Assembly: GCA_963658695.1 (NCBI GenBank)
Contig: CAVKRN010000028.1
Span: forward strand, 1-27,917
Direction: 5' to 3'
Origin: CAG-791 sp963658695
GTDB lineage: Bacteria > Bacillota > Clostridia > Lachnospirales > Lachnospiraceae
DNA length: 27,917 nucleotides
Each line of letters begins with the position of its first letter. Within the stretch, counting starts at the first letter, position 1. The translations under genes and the position numbers were made by a program. The notes beneath the pieces were generated by a model that ran no database searches, was not told where the DNA came from, and was given only the letters and a program-made list of their open reading frames with translations. This document shows, in pieces, positions 7,447 through 16,442 of the stretch.

Positions 7447-9225
7447 TTACACGCCACACTCCCCCTGCGTATAGTTGTGCTCTGCCATGTAGACAATATA
7501 ATTCTCCGTCTCAAGTCCCTCTATGATATCCGCATGGCGCTCCGGGTTCAACGAAAAGCTCTCTTCCAGACTTTTGGGCACAATATATGCCGTCTTCATA
7601 TCTGCCGGGAGGCTCGGAACGTACCATTCGCTGTCCGTCAGCCACTTGCAGATTTCCAAGGTTTCCAGGTCCGCCACTGCAGACACCTGCACCGCACCGT
7701 TGCAGGAGCCGGTGATGGCATTGGCCGAATCGTAGGTGCTGTAACCATACCGGCAGTCCTGCTCCTGCATCCACTGCACAATTTGCTCATATTCCGCATT
7801 TCCGGACGACCGACATGCCGACGGCAATAGCTCTTCCTTCCATACAAGAATGGCAAAAACAGCGATGCACACCGCCAATACGACTTCCGTAAGCCTCCCC
7901 CATTTCCTGCGATACCCTTCCTTCTTGACTCCCTTCCTATCCCATTCGATAACACCCTGCAGAAGGCACGCCGTGCCAAAGGACAGAACGTAATAGCTCA
8001 TAAAATAATACCGCCACACCGACTCTGTGGTGGTAAAGGCTCCCATTACCACGGACAAAAGTAAAGACATCCAGAAAAATCCGAGAACAAAGGCCCGGTC
8101 CTGTCTCGAAGCGTGCTCTTCTTCCGCGGCGATTCCCGAGGCCCCGCTTCCATCCGTGAAGGTCTTCCCAAAAGCATCTGCTGCCCTTACTACGCCGATC
8201 CCGCCAGCTACAGCCGTTGTCACAAATACCACCAGCAAAATCGCCCGCAGTCCGCTTTGATTCTCGCAGTACACGCTGCCCATAAGGTCCGGAAGTACCG
8301 TGTGTAGGAGCTTAGAGACTCCGCCCCTAAGATTTCGCGAGGTCGAAACTCCCACCGCTGTTGGCATCTTGGAGCCGGCAAAACTGGCCGCAAGGAGCCC
8401 CCCTGCATAGAGTACGCCCCGCAGGTGCCCGAATCTTTGTCTCTCCGATGTCTTACATTCCTTTGCCGCGTTCTCCCGGGCGTAGCCTACCGGACACGCA
8501 GAATCCTTCCGGGTTCTTCTTTTCCGCCTACTGCAAAAGTCATTTCCGATTGCCAGCCGCAAAAGCTCCGTCGCAAACAGCGGCGCATAACAAATGAGTG
8601 CCGCCCGAAGGCCGGAAAGACTGATCAAAAAGGCAAGGACAGCCGCCGCAGCAGCCTTCCCCGTCCAGTCTCTTGCCCCTCTTCGCACATCCAAAAGGAT
8701 CCATATCGTCACCAACATGCAGATACAGTGAATGGCATAATACACCGCATACAGATACAAGAGCTGGCTGTGCCGCATGCTCCCCGGTATTGCCAGAAGG
8801 AGGGTTATCGCCGCCCAAAGCGGAACTCCAGAAAAGTCAAGGCGCTTTAGCAGCCGGCCGTACAATGCCAGCAAAATACCTCCCATCACGCAGCAGGCAA
8901 TGCCCATAGACAGGTTCATGTTCCCGGTCAAGCCATACAAAAGCGCACCAATCAGATTCACATTCAGAATGCGCCGCTCGGTACTGGGATAAAAGGAAGC
9001 CGGAATAATGGACCGGTGCTCCCAGATTGCCCGAGCATTCAAAGCCTCTGCCGCAATGTCAGAATCCATCTGGACGGTAAACCGAGCCAGATTCAAAAAC
9101 ACATAGGTGCACGCCAGAAGCACACTGCAGCCCAGCAGAAGAATCCAAACAGCGGAAATGCCCTGTATCCGTCGCTGCTTTCGGATGCTTTGATCACTCA
9201 CACTTTGCCTCATCTTCTGCCTCAT
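7447..9225 (-). CDS. Polytopic membrane protein, GT-C glycosyltransferase-like
   Basis: A 592-residue protein with about ten transmembrane segments and a soluble C-terminal region (about 490-592). After the first membrane helix comes an acidic DSD (residues 54-56) in MDSDIAAEALNARAIWEH. This position and pattern fit the first extracellular loop of GT-C enzymes, which use polyprenyl-phosphate sugars. No named family was recognised. It is the last gene of the long minus-strand glycan locus and follows the DUF6311-like gene, so transfer of a sugar on the outer face of the membrane is a reasonable inference. A Lys/Arg-rich loop lies near residue 230. The start is uncertain because neither the ATG at 9225 nor that at 9213 has a strong ribosome site. 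Confidence 0.75.
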   Translation of the reverse strand: MRQKMRQSVSDQSIRKQRRIQGISAVWILLLGCSVLLACTYVFLNLARFTVQMDSDIAAEALNARAIWEHRSIIPASFYPSTERRILNVNLIGALLYGLTGNMNLSMGIACCVMGGILLALYGRLLKRLDFSGVPLWAAITLLLAIPGSMRHSQLLYLYAVYYAIHCICMLVTIWILLDVRRGARDWTGKAAAAAVLAFLISLSGLRAALICYAPLFATELLRLAIGNDFCSRRKRRTRKDSACPVGYARENAAKECKTSERQRFGHLRGVLYAGGLLAASFAGSKMPTAVGVSTSRNLRGGVSKLLHTVLPDLMGSVYCENQSGLRAILLVVFVTTAVAGGIGVVRAADAFGKTFTDGSGASGIAAEEEHASRQDRAFVLGFFWMSLLLSVVMGAFTTTESVWRYYFMSYYVLSFGTACLLQGVIEWDRKGVKKEGYRRKWGRLTEVVLAVCIAVFAILVWKEELLPSACRSSGNAEYEQIVQWMQEQDCRYGYSTYDSANAITGSCNGAVQVSAVADLETLEICKWLTDSEWYVPSLPADMKTAYIVPKSLEESFSLNPERHADIIEGLETENYIVYMAEHNYTQGECGV

Positions 9226-9318
9226 TCATACTTTTGCATTCTCATTTCCGTCTCGTCCGTCATTACCTTTCTAATAACCGGCCTAATTAACCGGCATTTT
9301 TATGATTGCGCCTTGTTC

Positions 9319-9342
9319 TAGCGGAGTTGTCCGTCCCCCCTA
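9319..9342. repeat. Short hairpin CGGAGTTGTCCG at a stop codon
   Basis: CGGA-GTTG-TCCG is followed by GTCCCCCCTA, whose last bases give the TAG stop of the next minus-strand gene. A near-identical CGGAGTTATCCGTC lies at 16391-16404. Upstream in the same gap, two AACCGGC copies (about 9277-9297) can pair through CCGG. Confidence 0.45.
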
Positions 9343-11127
9343 CAGTCCTTCCCGTGTCACCACGCCGGTACGACTGCAGTCACACAGATAATACGCACCA
9401 TTTCGCTCGTAATACCCGATGTTCTCATGCTGCAGGTATTCCATCGCCGTATCCCACTCACTGGTCAGGATCAGACACGCGCCAATCTCTCCCGTTTCTT
9501 TGATATATGCCTCCTTCTCGGCAGCCAGCTGGCTGCAACGGTCATAGCTGCCGCTGTTGGCCGTCGAGAAATACAGCTTCATGTGGTGCTTCAGTGCCGG
9601 AACCGACAAAACTCTTGAACCATCGTAGTACGCATCCAGGAGAAACTCATCCGTATTCGCCATGATGTCATTGAGCTCCGGCTCCTGCAGCGTGGACGAA
9701 TAGCTTGCATTCGCCTCCATCTGCGCATGCTTCTGGGCGATGCAGCCGTGAAGATCAAATAGCTGCAGCGCAAGAACTGCAAAGAGTACCGCACAGACGC
9801 CGCGCCTGCCAAGCCTCTCCCGCAGCTGCCAGATCCCATAGATCGCAAAGAGCATCAAACAGTAGTACACCGGGTAGAACAGTCTGGAGCTTGCCCGAAA
9901 GATCCCGCACAGCTCTAAAAGCTTTTCCGGCAGCGGAATTGTAACCAAAACGGTATCATTCCAGGTCACCACGTTGCTGACGGCGAACATGGCATACAAC
10001 ACCATCAAAAAGACCGCCAATACCTTCTCCGCAGTCTGCGGTGCCGGCACCGCTTCTGCAGTCCTTTGCACCGCCCGGTTCTTGGCGCCGCGTTGGCCAA
10101 AGCCTGCTGGGTGCATTCCATTTTGAGGTTGGGCCATAGCAGCGCTGCCCGTGCCCGCTTTCCGTCGCCGCGCCAATACTCCCAAGCCGGCAATAAGAAG
10201 CCCCGCCATCAGTCCAAGGCCCAGATAATTAAACCCGTCATAATTCCCCAGCGTCTGCGGCAGCACCTTCAAAAGCGCTGACCACGTATACCCGCCAAGG
10301 CTCGAGGGATTCCACAGCGCATTCAGATTCATGGAATAGTAGCCATATCCGTCTCTGAACGAGCTCACGCCGCTCCCGATCGCTCCCAGAAGGACACCCA
10401 CCGCCGCAGTGCCGGCAAGCTCCCCTGCCAGAACGACAACCGCCTTGACTGCACCTTTCCCGCCTCGTAAAACGTCCCCGAGAATCGACAGGAACAAAAA
10501 TCCGCCAATCATTGGGAGAAAATACGGATGAATCCCCACCGCCAGCACCAGCAGCGCCAGGTATCCCAGATAATGTCGCCACAAAGGACGATCCCTGTGC
10601 AGCAGCCACAGATACACTGCAAACAAAAGCAGCCACTGCGACCCTAGCGCCGTATGCCGAAGAGAACGTTCTAAGAAGATCGGAGCAAACACGAACAGCC
10701 CCGCTCCCAACATCGAATACAGAACATTCCGGCTCTTCCGAAAGCTCAGAAGATACCCCGCCACCGCCTGCAGCACGTAGCAAAGAAGCGCATACAATCC
10801 GAAATACTGGAAGGTCTCCGGTAATATTTGGCGGAACACCTTGCAGACAATAGCCACCCACGGAATGCTGTCAGTGAAAGAGATATAGGTCCCCTCGCCA
10901 TAGGCCATATCCGATGCCAGTCCCAACGGAAACGCCCAGTCTGAATTTCGGAAGGCAACCCACCCGGAATAATGCTGAATAATGTCCGTCTCGTCGTAGC
11001 CCGCCATGATCCATGCGTCATTGGTCACATGAAGCGGCGTCTGCCCGTAAACAATCAAAAAGGCAGCTGCACCCAAAAGAGCAGCCAAAAGGACGCCGCC
11101 TCGTTTTAAATTCTTGGTTTCCGGCAT
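9340..11127 (-). CDS. DUF6311-like polytopic membrane protein (GT-C superfamily)
   Basis: A 595-residue protein with about ten to twelve transmembrane segments. The start at 11127 (MPETKNLKRGG) has AAGGAG about 10 bases upstream; an in-frame ATG at 11202 lacks one. The first outer loop has GYDETDIIQHYSGWVAFRNS and DWAFPLG, then ISFTDSIPWVA. The acidic Asp-Glu-Asp cluster (45-48) sits where GT-C enzymes place their catalytic acid. This set resembles DUF6311, a bacterial membrane family assigned to the GT-C clan. The C-terminal quarter is soluble and ends with a small domain. It follows a polyprenyl-type GT2 gene, consistent with use of a lipid-linked sugar donor. The substrate is unknown. Confidence 0.82.
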   Translation of the reverse strand: MPETKNLKRGGVLLAALLGAAAFLIVYGQTPLHVTNDAWIMAGYDETDIIQHYSGWVAFRNSDWAFPLGLASDMAYGEGTYISFTDSIPWVAIVCKVFRQILPETFQYFGLYALLCYVLQAVAGYLLSFRKSRNVLYSMLGAGLFVFAPIFLERSLRHTALGSQWLLLFAVYLWLLHRDRPLWRHYLGYLALLVLAVGIHPYFLPMIGGFLFLSILGDVLRGGKGAVKAVVVLAGELAGTAAVGVLLGAIGSGVSSFRDGYGYYSMNLNALWNPSSLGGYTWSALLKVLPQTLGNYDGFNYLGLGLMAGLLIAGLGVLARRRKAGTGSAAMAQPQNGMHPAGFGQRGAKNRAVQRTAEAVPAPQTAEKVLAVFLMVLYAMFAVSNVVTWNDTVLVTIPLPEKLLELCGIFRASSRLFYPVYYCLMLFAIYGIWQLRERLGRRGVCAVLFAVLALQLFDLHGCIAQKHAQMEANASYSSTLQEPELNDIMANTDEFLLDAYYDGSRVLSVPALKHHMKLYFSTANSGSYDRCSQLAAEKEAYIKETGEIGACLILTSEWDTAMEYLQHENIGYYERNGAYYLCDCSRTGVVTREGL

Positions 11128-11210
11128 TACAAGCCCGCTCCTTCCTATCGCAAGATGTACACCAGTTTGTTCGAGATGTGTGTTCACTAATTGCAACGTC
11201 ACTGTATTTA

Positions 11211-12005
11211 TTACGGGGCGTATGCCCCTCTTGCATTGGCAAAGAGAATTCGCAGCAGCTCGGCGTTTCCCTTGAAAAAGCTGATCTTCGTCGGCGTTTT
11301 CCCTGCGGCAGGGTACGCCCTCGTCACCGGAATCTCACAGGCGCGAAGGCCGATCTGCGTCGCCCGGACCGAGAGGTATGCAAGAAGTTCATAGGTCATG
11401 AAGATATCTCGCAGAGGCTGCACCCGCTCGTCCGTAAGATAGCGTCTGGAGTAGGCGCGGTAGGCATTGGTGGTATCCGTAAAGTGCTGCCTGGCCGTCA
11501 GCGAAATCACCGGTGCGTGCAAAAGCCGCACGGAAACCGTGCGGATCCACGGCGTATTGATCGCCGTCCCGCCCTTCACAAAGCGCGACCCCTGCACCAG
11601 ATCATAGCCGCTTTTAAGCTTGTCAATAAAGCGCGGAACGTCCTCGATGCTGTCCTTGTCGTTGCCGTCAATAGTGATGATGCCCCGGTATCCCCGCTGC
11701 AGGGCCCAGAAGATCCCCATGCGAAGCTGCGCTCCCTGCTTGCCAACATCGCACTTGACAAGCAGCGTATTCACCCCCAACAAGCGAAGGCGCTCCTCTT
11801 CCATGGAACCGTCTGTGGATCCTCCGTCGCAGATCACAATGTCCGCATAGGCATCGATCTGACTGTCTCTTGCCCGCTCAAGCTCATGCAGAATCCGCTC
11901 CCCCTCATTGATGACTGGGATCAGTACCGCGTAAGATCTTCGTTTCTCCCGAAACTCACTGCATGTAAACCGTGGAACGCCGGGACGCTTTTCGTATTCA
12001 ACCAT
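11211..12005 (-). CDS. GT2 glycosyltransferase, DPM1-like (polyprenyl-phosphate sugar synthase type)
   Basis: A 264-residue soluble GT-A protein. It has YAVLIPVINEGERI (about 25-38), DIVICDGGSTDGS (nucleotide-sugar binding), KQGAQLRMGIFWALQRGYRG, and the metal-binding acidic segment TIDGNDKDSIEDVP. Then come LVQGSRFVKGG and TDTTNAYRAYSRRYL, typical of dolichol/polyprenyl-phosphate mannose synthases and relatives. It probably makes a lipid-phosphate sugar for the GT-C-like membrane proteins encoded next. The ATG at 12005 has AGGAG 6 bases upstream. There is no C-terminal membrane segment, unlike the other GT2 at 16443. Confidence 0.9.
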   Translation of the reverse strand: MVEYEKRPGVPRFTCSEFREKRRSYAVLIPVINEGERILHELERARDSQIDAYADIVICDGGSTDGSMEEERLRLLGVNTLLVKCDVGKQGAQLRMGIFWALQRGYRGIITIDGNDKDSIEDVPRFIDKLKSGYDLVQGSRFVKGGTAINTPWIRTVSVRLLHAPVISLTARQHFTDTTNAYRAYSRRYLTDERVQPLRDIFMTYELLAYLSVRATQIGLRACEIPVTRAYPAAGKTPTKISFFKGNAELLRILFANARGAYAP

Positions 12006-12090
12006 TTTCTTCTCCTATGTGTGCACATGCGGCTATCATTCACGCGACATCCAGCAACAAGGCGGCGGATGAATCGCACGGATTTGCAAA

Positions 12091-12153
12091 GGAATTTGCT
12101 GCTTCGCAGCACAAATCCGGCGTGGGAAACGCTTTAATCAGCGTTTTTCCTAA
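12091..12153. repeat. Dispersed intergenic hairpin repeat, copy 2
   Basis: Matches 2882-2941 over about 60 bases with only a few substitutions. The hairpin (ATTTGCTGC, GCAGCACAAAT) differs from copy 1 mainly inside the stem. The right hairpin, GAAACGC with GCGTTT, ends in CCTAA, which supplies the TAG stop of the gene at 12150. Confidence 0.88.
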
Positions 12154-12971
12154 ACAGTAACATCAAACGTACCCGCCACATACTCCATGCACGTAAACAG
12201 CGCCGAAAGATCCTCCTGCTTCCCCATCTCAATGGACACAAAGCCCGTGTACCCTTCCGCCTGCAGGAGCGTTGCAAGCTCCCGGTGGATACCGCGCCGC
12301 CTCACCGGAGCCAGTCCCGGCTCACTGATGTGTACATGGTTCACCAGATGTACATTTCCCTCCAGCAAAGAAAGGGACTCTCCATTCTGCAGCATGGTTC
12401 CAAGATCCAGATTGAGCCGGAAGCCCTCCGAATCCACTGCCGCAATTAAATCCAGTGCCGACCGGGTATCATTGACAAAATTCGTGTGATACATGGCAGG
12501 ATTGGCTTCCATTCCGATGACCGTTCCCTGCCGGCAAGCCTCTTCGCCAATGGCACGAAAAAAGGAAATGGCCTCTTCCTCCAGCTGAGTCCGCGGCACC
12601 TCCCGCAGCCGCTCCTCCGGAATATTCCGGTTCCGCGGACAGCCAAATACCAGATTCCCGCAGCCAATGGCTGCTGCAAAGGAAATGGCGCTTTTCGTAT
12701 AATCCAGAAGGATCTCCCGTTCTGCCGGATCACCGAACAGCCTCTCGCTTCGTCCATACCAGATGGACTGCATAGACGGAACGGTAAAGCCCACTTCTCC
12801 CTGCAGCGTCCCAGCCCACGCGGCCGCCTCCGGCAGCTTCTCATACGGCGTCTCCGGGAAAATTCTGGTCGGTGCAATTTCCAGTCCTTCAAAACCAAGA
12901 GCATTCATCCTCTCGAACACGTCCCGGTCCTGCTCCTTGGTCCACGCTATATTTGAAACAGCAAGCTTCAT
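12150..12971 (-). CDS. Sugar phosphate isomerase/epimerase family TIM-barrel protein
   Basis: A 273-residue protein starting MKLAVSNIAW at 12971, with GGAG 6 bases upstream; a 42-residue upstream extension in frame is not supported. The xylose-isomerase-like barrel signs are GFEGLEIAPTRIF (about 26-38), a metal-ligand set at Glu155 (IGMEANP), Asp189 (LNLDLGTM), His214 (HVHISEPGL) and Glu249 (SIEMG), and a C-terminal helix. The family isomerises or epimerises sugars or inositols, and some members cleave DNA abasic sites. The neighbouring glycosyltransferases and the SDR-like gene favour a sugar-modifying role. The substrate is unknown. Its stop codon lies inside a dispersed hairpin repeat. Confidence 0.88.
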   Translation of the reverse strand: MKLAVSNIAWTKEQDRDVFERMNALGFEGLEIAPTRIFPETPYEKLPEAAAWAGTLQGEVGFTVPSMQSIWYGRSERLFGDPAEREILLDYTKSAISFAAAIGCGNLVFGCPRNRNIPEERLREVPRTQLEEEAISFFRAIGEEACRQGTVIGMEANPAMYHTNFVNDTRSALDLIAAVDSEGFRLNLDLGTMLQNGESLSLLEGNVHLVNHVHISEPGLAPVRRRGIHRELATLLQAEGYTGFVSIEMGKQEDLSALFTCMEYVAGTFDVTV

Positions 12972-13059
12972 CTCGTTCTCCTTCGCCTCCGCCGGCAGTC
13001 TCCCCCTCTGACGGAACTGTCTGCAGTTCTGGCACACCGTCCACGGTGGAATGTGTTGG

Positions 13060-15285
13060 TCACGTTCTATGTACCCAATCCCGCACATGCCGAACAACTA
13101 CATACAGGCAGATCTGCACATATCCCATATACCACAGCACGAAATTCATATGCGTATGCACATAGGAATGAGACTTAGCAAGAAGGAACCAGCTGACCGG
13201 CACCAAAAAGCTTACGACATAGAGCGCGAGCTCCTCCGTTTTCAGTCTTTTCTTCTTATAATCCCAGGCCAGAAGCGCCAGCGGCACCAGGCACAAAAGC
13301 GGGAACAAATTCCCATCGATTCCGGTAATAACCTGTGTCTTAAAGTGAAAATACTTGCACAGCGTCGCCCAGGCGGAAGCGTTAAGTCCTGCCTGCTCGA
13401 AATCCGGCAGATTTTCAAAGGCGTTCAGGTCTGCGCCGTAGGTTCTGCGCAGCACGTCCTCCTGAATAATCATACGGATTCCCTCGGTAAGACTCCCGCC
13501 GGACTTGACCGGTGCATGCAGGCAGATGGCCGCTGCAAAGCCGGCAAGCGCCGAAATTCCCATGCAGAAAATCGTCCGCACAAGGAGAGCACACTGCTTG
13601 CGGTCCTGCCCTGCTGCCGCACCGGCCAAATCCACCAGAAGGAACAAAATAGCCCCCAGCATCACAGACGAAATGTATTCATAACCGCACAGGCACTTGA
13701 TCATGATGGTGATAAAGACCAGCGCGTATCCCACAATCCGCCAGAAGCGCTTCTCCACCTTGATGCTGCACAAAAGTCCCGCCGCCATCGGCAAAAACCA
13801 GGTAAACTCCACCCAGTACAGATTGTTGGCAAAATTCACCACCCAAGGCGAAAGCAGAAATACCACATAAAAAATGCCGGCCATCAAGCGCCCGTATTTT
13901 CGAACAAGAAGCCCGCACACCAGCAGCAGTGCTCCCGCGGTTGCCAGCGCGCATACAAGTCGCAGCATATCCTCGCAATCCGAAAGTGCCTGCTCCATAC
14001 CTGCCGTGTCGATCGCAGATGTGTCCTGTAAAAGGAGCGAGAGCTTCTGGAACACCTTTCCCTGAAGTCCATACTGACTCTCATAGGGAGAGGCCGCCTC
14101 CTCCGGTGCCGGTGTGCCGTCGGACAAAAGCACCGCGGCACCGGAAAGATCCCCCAGATGCCCCGCATCCATGGGGCTATCCACATCCAGAACCACCGTC
14201 AGCCATTCACTGTCCGCCTCCGTTGTGGCAAGAATCTCATACACCTCGCCGCCTGCAAACCGGATCGAATTACCGGGGACGACGTATTCCTTCGTGTATT
14301 CCGAAATCGGAAGGCGAATGGCAGGATCCGTCCTGTGATATCCCTGATTCCAGTCCGCATCGTCCGGAAATGTCGTCTCAGAGCCGCTGGTCCCGTCAAT
14401 GCGGTCCAGCTTCATCAGCCCCGTACCGGCCGGATTGGCAACGCCCTTCCATAGCGCCTCAATGCCTGATGTAACCAGTGCCTCGCTGTCGGACTGGAAA
14501 TTTTCAAAGGTGTCGTTGCTATCGTCCATGGAATTAAAGCTGTAATTCCACGCAAGCATCGTCAGCAAAATAAGACAAACGCCAAGCTTCTTACCGGCAG
14601 GAAAAGCCCCCAGCCAGCCGCCTCGCGCCAGGAGGCACAGCATACCGCCCAGTGCAAGCAAGGTGACCAGCACCTTCTCCTGCGGATTAAAATCCGCCTC
14701 TCCGTAGCCAAAGGCAATCAGCAAGGGATCATCCTTACTCTCCGTCATGCGAAAGCCCTCATCCACCAGAATAAGAGACGGCGCCGTCTCGCACCCCTTG
14801 ACCCAAATCCGCAGCGTATATGCCGTGCCCTTTTTCACCCTGCCGCCAAAAGACGAACTCTCCAGCGAAAGCTTGTAAGCATGCTCGCTTGGAATATCCG
14901 CAAGCTGCGCCGTTGTCTGCGCAAGGAGTTTTCCCGATGCATCCCGCACTTCCAGTGCAAGCGTTCCCGCCTCATCCGGCTCCGGATTCTCCAGATACAA
15001 GGCAACACCTGCAAAATAATCCTTTGACGGCACAAAGGTCATCTCATAAGGCCCGTCCGCCAGTGAATAAGTCCCCAGAATGCTGCTCTGTCCCACGTTC
15101 TCATAGGGCCGTGCATCCGTATAATATCCGTGATGAAAGGAGTCAAAAACATCCAGCATCAGCAAAAAGACCAGCAAAACAACAATGCCAAGGCCAGCCA
15201 GAAGCTGCCGCATGCGACCGGCCGCGGCCCCTGATTGACCGATAAAGACCTTTCTGGTGTCTGATTTTGTTCTCTTTCCTGCCAT
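13060..15285 (-). CDS. Large polytopic membrane protein with extracellular domains, unknown function
   Basis: A 741-residue protein. A basic N-terminus and one membrane helix (about 26-46) lead to an outer, beta-rich domain (about 50-205) that looks like a carbohydrate-binding or jelly-roll fold. Two further helices (about 213-258) and a second outer region (about 260-430, rich in Asp/Ser) follow. The rest is some nine closely spaced helices. It contains FNSMDDSNDTFENFQSDSE, an acidic segment directly after a helix, similar in placement to GT-C catalytic loops. No family was recognised. It sits between the isomerase-like and SDR-like genes of the glycan locus, so a role in assembling or moving a surface glycan is inferred only from context. 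The start has GGAG about 10 bases upstream. Confidence 0.78.
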   Translation of the reverse strand: MAGKRTKSDTRKVFIGQSGAAAGRMRQLLAGLGIVVLLVFLLMLDVFDSFHHGYYTDARPYENVGQSSILGTYSLADGPYEMTFVPSKDYFAGVALYLENPEPDEAGTLALEVRDASGKLLAQTTAQLADIPSEHAYKLSLESSSFGGRVKKGTAYTLRIWVKGCETAPSLILVDEGFRMTESKDDPLLIAFGYGEADFNPQEKVLVTLLALGGMLCLLARGGWLGAFPAGKKLGVCLILLTMLAWNYSFNSMDDSNDTFENFQSDSEALVTSGIEALWKGVANPAGTGLMKLDRIDGTSGSETTFPDDADWNQGYHRTDPAIRLPISEYTKEYVVPGNSIRFAGGEVYEILATTEADSEWLTVVLDVDSPMDAGHLGDLSGAAVLLSDGTPAPEEAASPYESQYGLQGKVFQKLSLLLQDTSAIDTAGMEQALSDCEDMLRLVCALATAGALLLVCGLLVRKYGRLMAGIFYVVFLLSPWVVNFANNLYWVEFTWFLPMAAGLLCSIKVEKRFWRIVGYALVFITIMIKCLCGYEYISSVMLGAILFLLVDLAGAAAGQDRKQCALLVRTIFCMGISALAGFAAAICLHAPVKSGGSLTEGIRMIIQEDVLRRTYGADLNAFENLPDFEQAGLNASAWATLCKYFHFKTQVITGIDGNLFPLLCLVPLALLAWDYKKKRLKTEELALYVVSFLVPVSWFLLAKSHSYVHTHMNFVLWYMGYVQICLYVVVRHVRDWVHRT

Positions 15286-15331
15286 GATGCCTTGTCTCCA
15301 TCTCTCTTTCGTACACCGATTTTTATCCGTT

Positions 15332-15361
15332 AAGGAAACGCTTTAATCAGCGTTTTCCTAA
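15332..15361. repeat. Dispersed intergenic hairpin repeat, copy 3 (right hairpin only)
   Basis: AAGGAAACGC and GCGTTTTCCT pair around TTTAATCA, matching the right hairpin of the copies at 2911-2941 and 12122-12153. The terminal CCTAA contains the TAG stop of the gene at 15358. Just left of it, GTACACCGATTTTTAT resembles part of the other hairpin family (757-785). Confidence 0.8.
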
Positions 15362-16284
15362 ATTCCCAGTTGCGCCGCCACGAACTCTCGAATGGCCGTC
15401 AGCACGCTTTCCTTGTCCATGATGTAGCCGTCTTTTCCTCCAAACTCTGCCGCATACCGGGTGCGATAATCATAGGAAGCCGGTGTCCCGGGAAGCTCAT
15501 TGACAAAGAGCTTTCCGCACAGATACTCGTAAACCTCCCCTGCGGAAACCGGCTCCGTCGCCGGATGAAAGAGCCGCAGATTCATCTCCAGCGCCCGGTC
15601 AATATCACCTGCAAGACGTGAAAGATCGTAAAATTGATACCGGCTTCTGCTGTCCGTAAAGTTCAACGCCGAAAAACCAAGACGCCCAAAGCAGGCTTTC
15701 AAAGCTTCTTCCTTCTCCTTGCCGGCGCAAAGCCGGTAAAAACCATTGCCGGTTTGCTCATATGTCTCCAAGAGCAGCGGCTCCCTGGCTGAGAGCTCCT
15801 CAAATTTATCCTGCCGCAGCATAAACGGAATGACATGGATGTAGTCATAGATGAAATTCTTCTTAATATTGCGTCCGAACAGCCCCGGCAGACGAATGAT
15901 CAGCGCATCCGGGTATTCCTGACGCACCCACTGCTCCAGCTGATACCGGTTGTAGCCGTAGGGATGCAGTCCCTCGGCTACGATGTCCGTATCCTCATCG
16001 GTACCGGCCGGCGACTTAAACACATCGATGGTAGAAATCAGAACCAGGCGCTCCGGGTGAATCCGGCGAATGTTCTCCTTGGCCTGCTCGATCAGTGCCA
16101 TATCCTTCTCCGGCGCCGTATTGGCAAGATATTTCTCCGCCCGAAGTCCTGCGTAAATCAGCAGCTTTGGCTGTGTGCCATACGCCTCCTCTATGTTCTT
16201 TGTATTGTAAAGACCCTCGAACGCCGCCTTTGCGCAGATGTTGCTCCCAACAAAGCCTGTATAGCCAACCAGTGCTCTTTGCAT
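15358..16284 (-). CDS. NAD-dependent epimerase/dehydratase-like protein (extended SDR) with Arg in place of the catalytic Lys
   Basis: A 308-residue protein with a Rossmann start, GYTGFVGS (7-14), the NAD(P)-binding glycine loop. RLVLISTIDVF (79-89) is the position of the active-site Ser/Thr. PYGYNRYQLE (108-117) is the expected YxxxK site, but here it reads Tyr109-x3-Arg113. Loss of the Lys usually weakens or abolishes oxidoreductase activity, so the protein may be a nucleotide-sugar binding or altered-reaction member. The start has AAAGGAG 7 bases upstream. It lies between the GtrB-like GT2 and the large membrane protein, all in one direction, so it probably supplies or modifies the sugar used in the locus. 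The exact reaction is not known. Confidence 0.85.
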   Translation of the reverse strand: MQRALVGYTGFVGSNICAKAAFEGLYNTKNIEEAYGTQPKLLIYAGLRAEKYLANTAPEKDMALIEQAKENIRRIHPERLVLISTIDVFKSPAGTDEDTDIVAEGLHPYGYNRYQLEQWVRQEYPDALIIRLPGLFGRNIKKNFIYDYIHVIPFMLRQDKFEELSAREPLLLETYEQTGNGFYRLCAGKEKEEALKACFGRLGFSALNFTDSRSRYQFYDLSRLAGDIDRALEMNLRLFHPATEPVSAGEVYEYLCGKLFVNELPGTPASYDYRTRYAAEFGGKDGYIMDKESVLTAIREFVAAQLGI

Positions 16285-16322
16285 TGCCTGCTCCTTTTAT
16301 ACTCTCTCTTCTAACTACTTTT

Positions 16323-16404
16323 CATCTGCCATATTGCAACATGCAGAGCCGACAGTTGCTGTTCAACGCCGGCAACGCGAAAGCTCCTCACGGAGTTATC
16401 CGTC
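16323..16404. repeat. Intergenic hairpin region with a partial dispersed-repeat arm
   Basis: CATCTGCCATATTGCAACATG (16323-16343) closely matches the left arm of the repeat at 2861-2881. To the right are GTTGC/GCAAC-type pairing around 16354-16376 and the hairpin ACGGA-GTTA-TCCGT (16390-16403), which resembles 9319-9336. The 158-base gap between the GT2 and SDR genes thus seems built from two hairpin-repeat families. Confidence 0.6.
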
Positions 16405-16442
16405 TTTTGTCGCTTGACCAACGTATGTACTGCCCTGCAACA

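Noticed and set aside
6744..7526. 260-codon plus-strand frame overlapping the Gx-transporter gene
   Set aside because: Out of frame with the recognised membrane protein and rich in Arg, His, Cys and Pro; a shadow.
11013..12137. 374-codon plus-strand open frame across the GT2 and DUF6311 genes
   Set aside because: Spans two minus-strand genes and their gap. Its end resembles that of another shadow frame (2615-2926) only because both read through the dispersed hairpin repeat.
12122..12153. Right hairpin of the dispersed repeat as an ordinary terminator
   Set aside because: The T residues lie within the stem and no T-tract follows on the minus strand, so a standard Rho-independent terminator is not supported, although some termination is possible.
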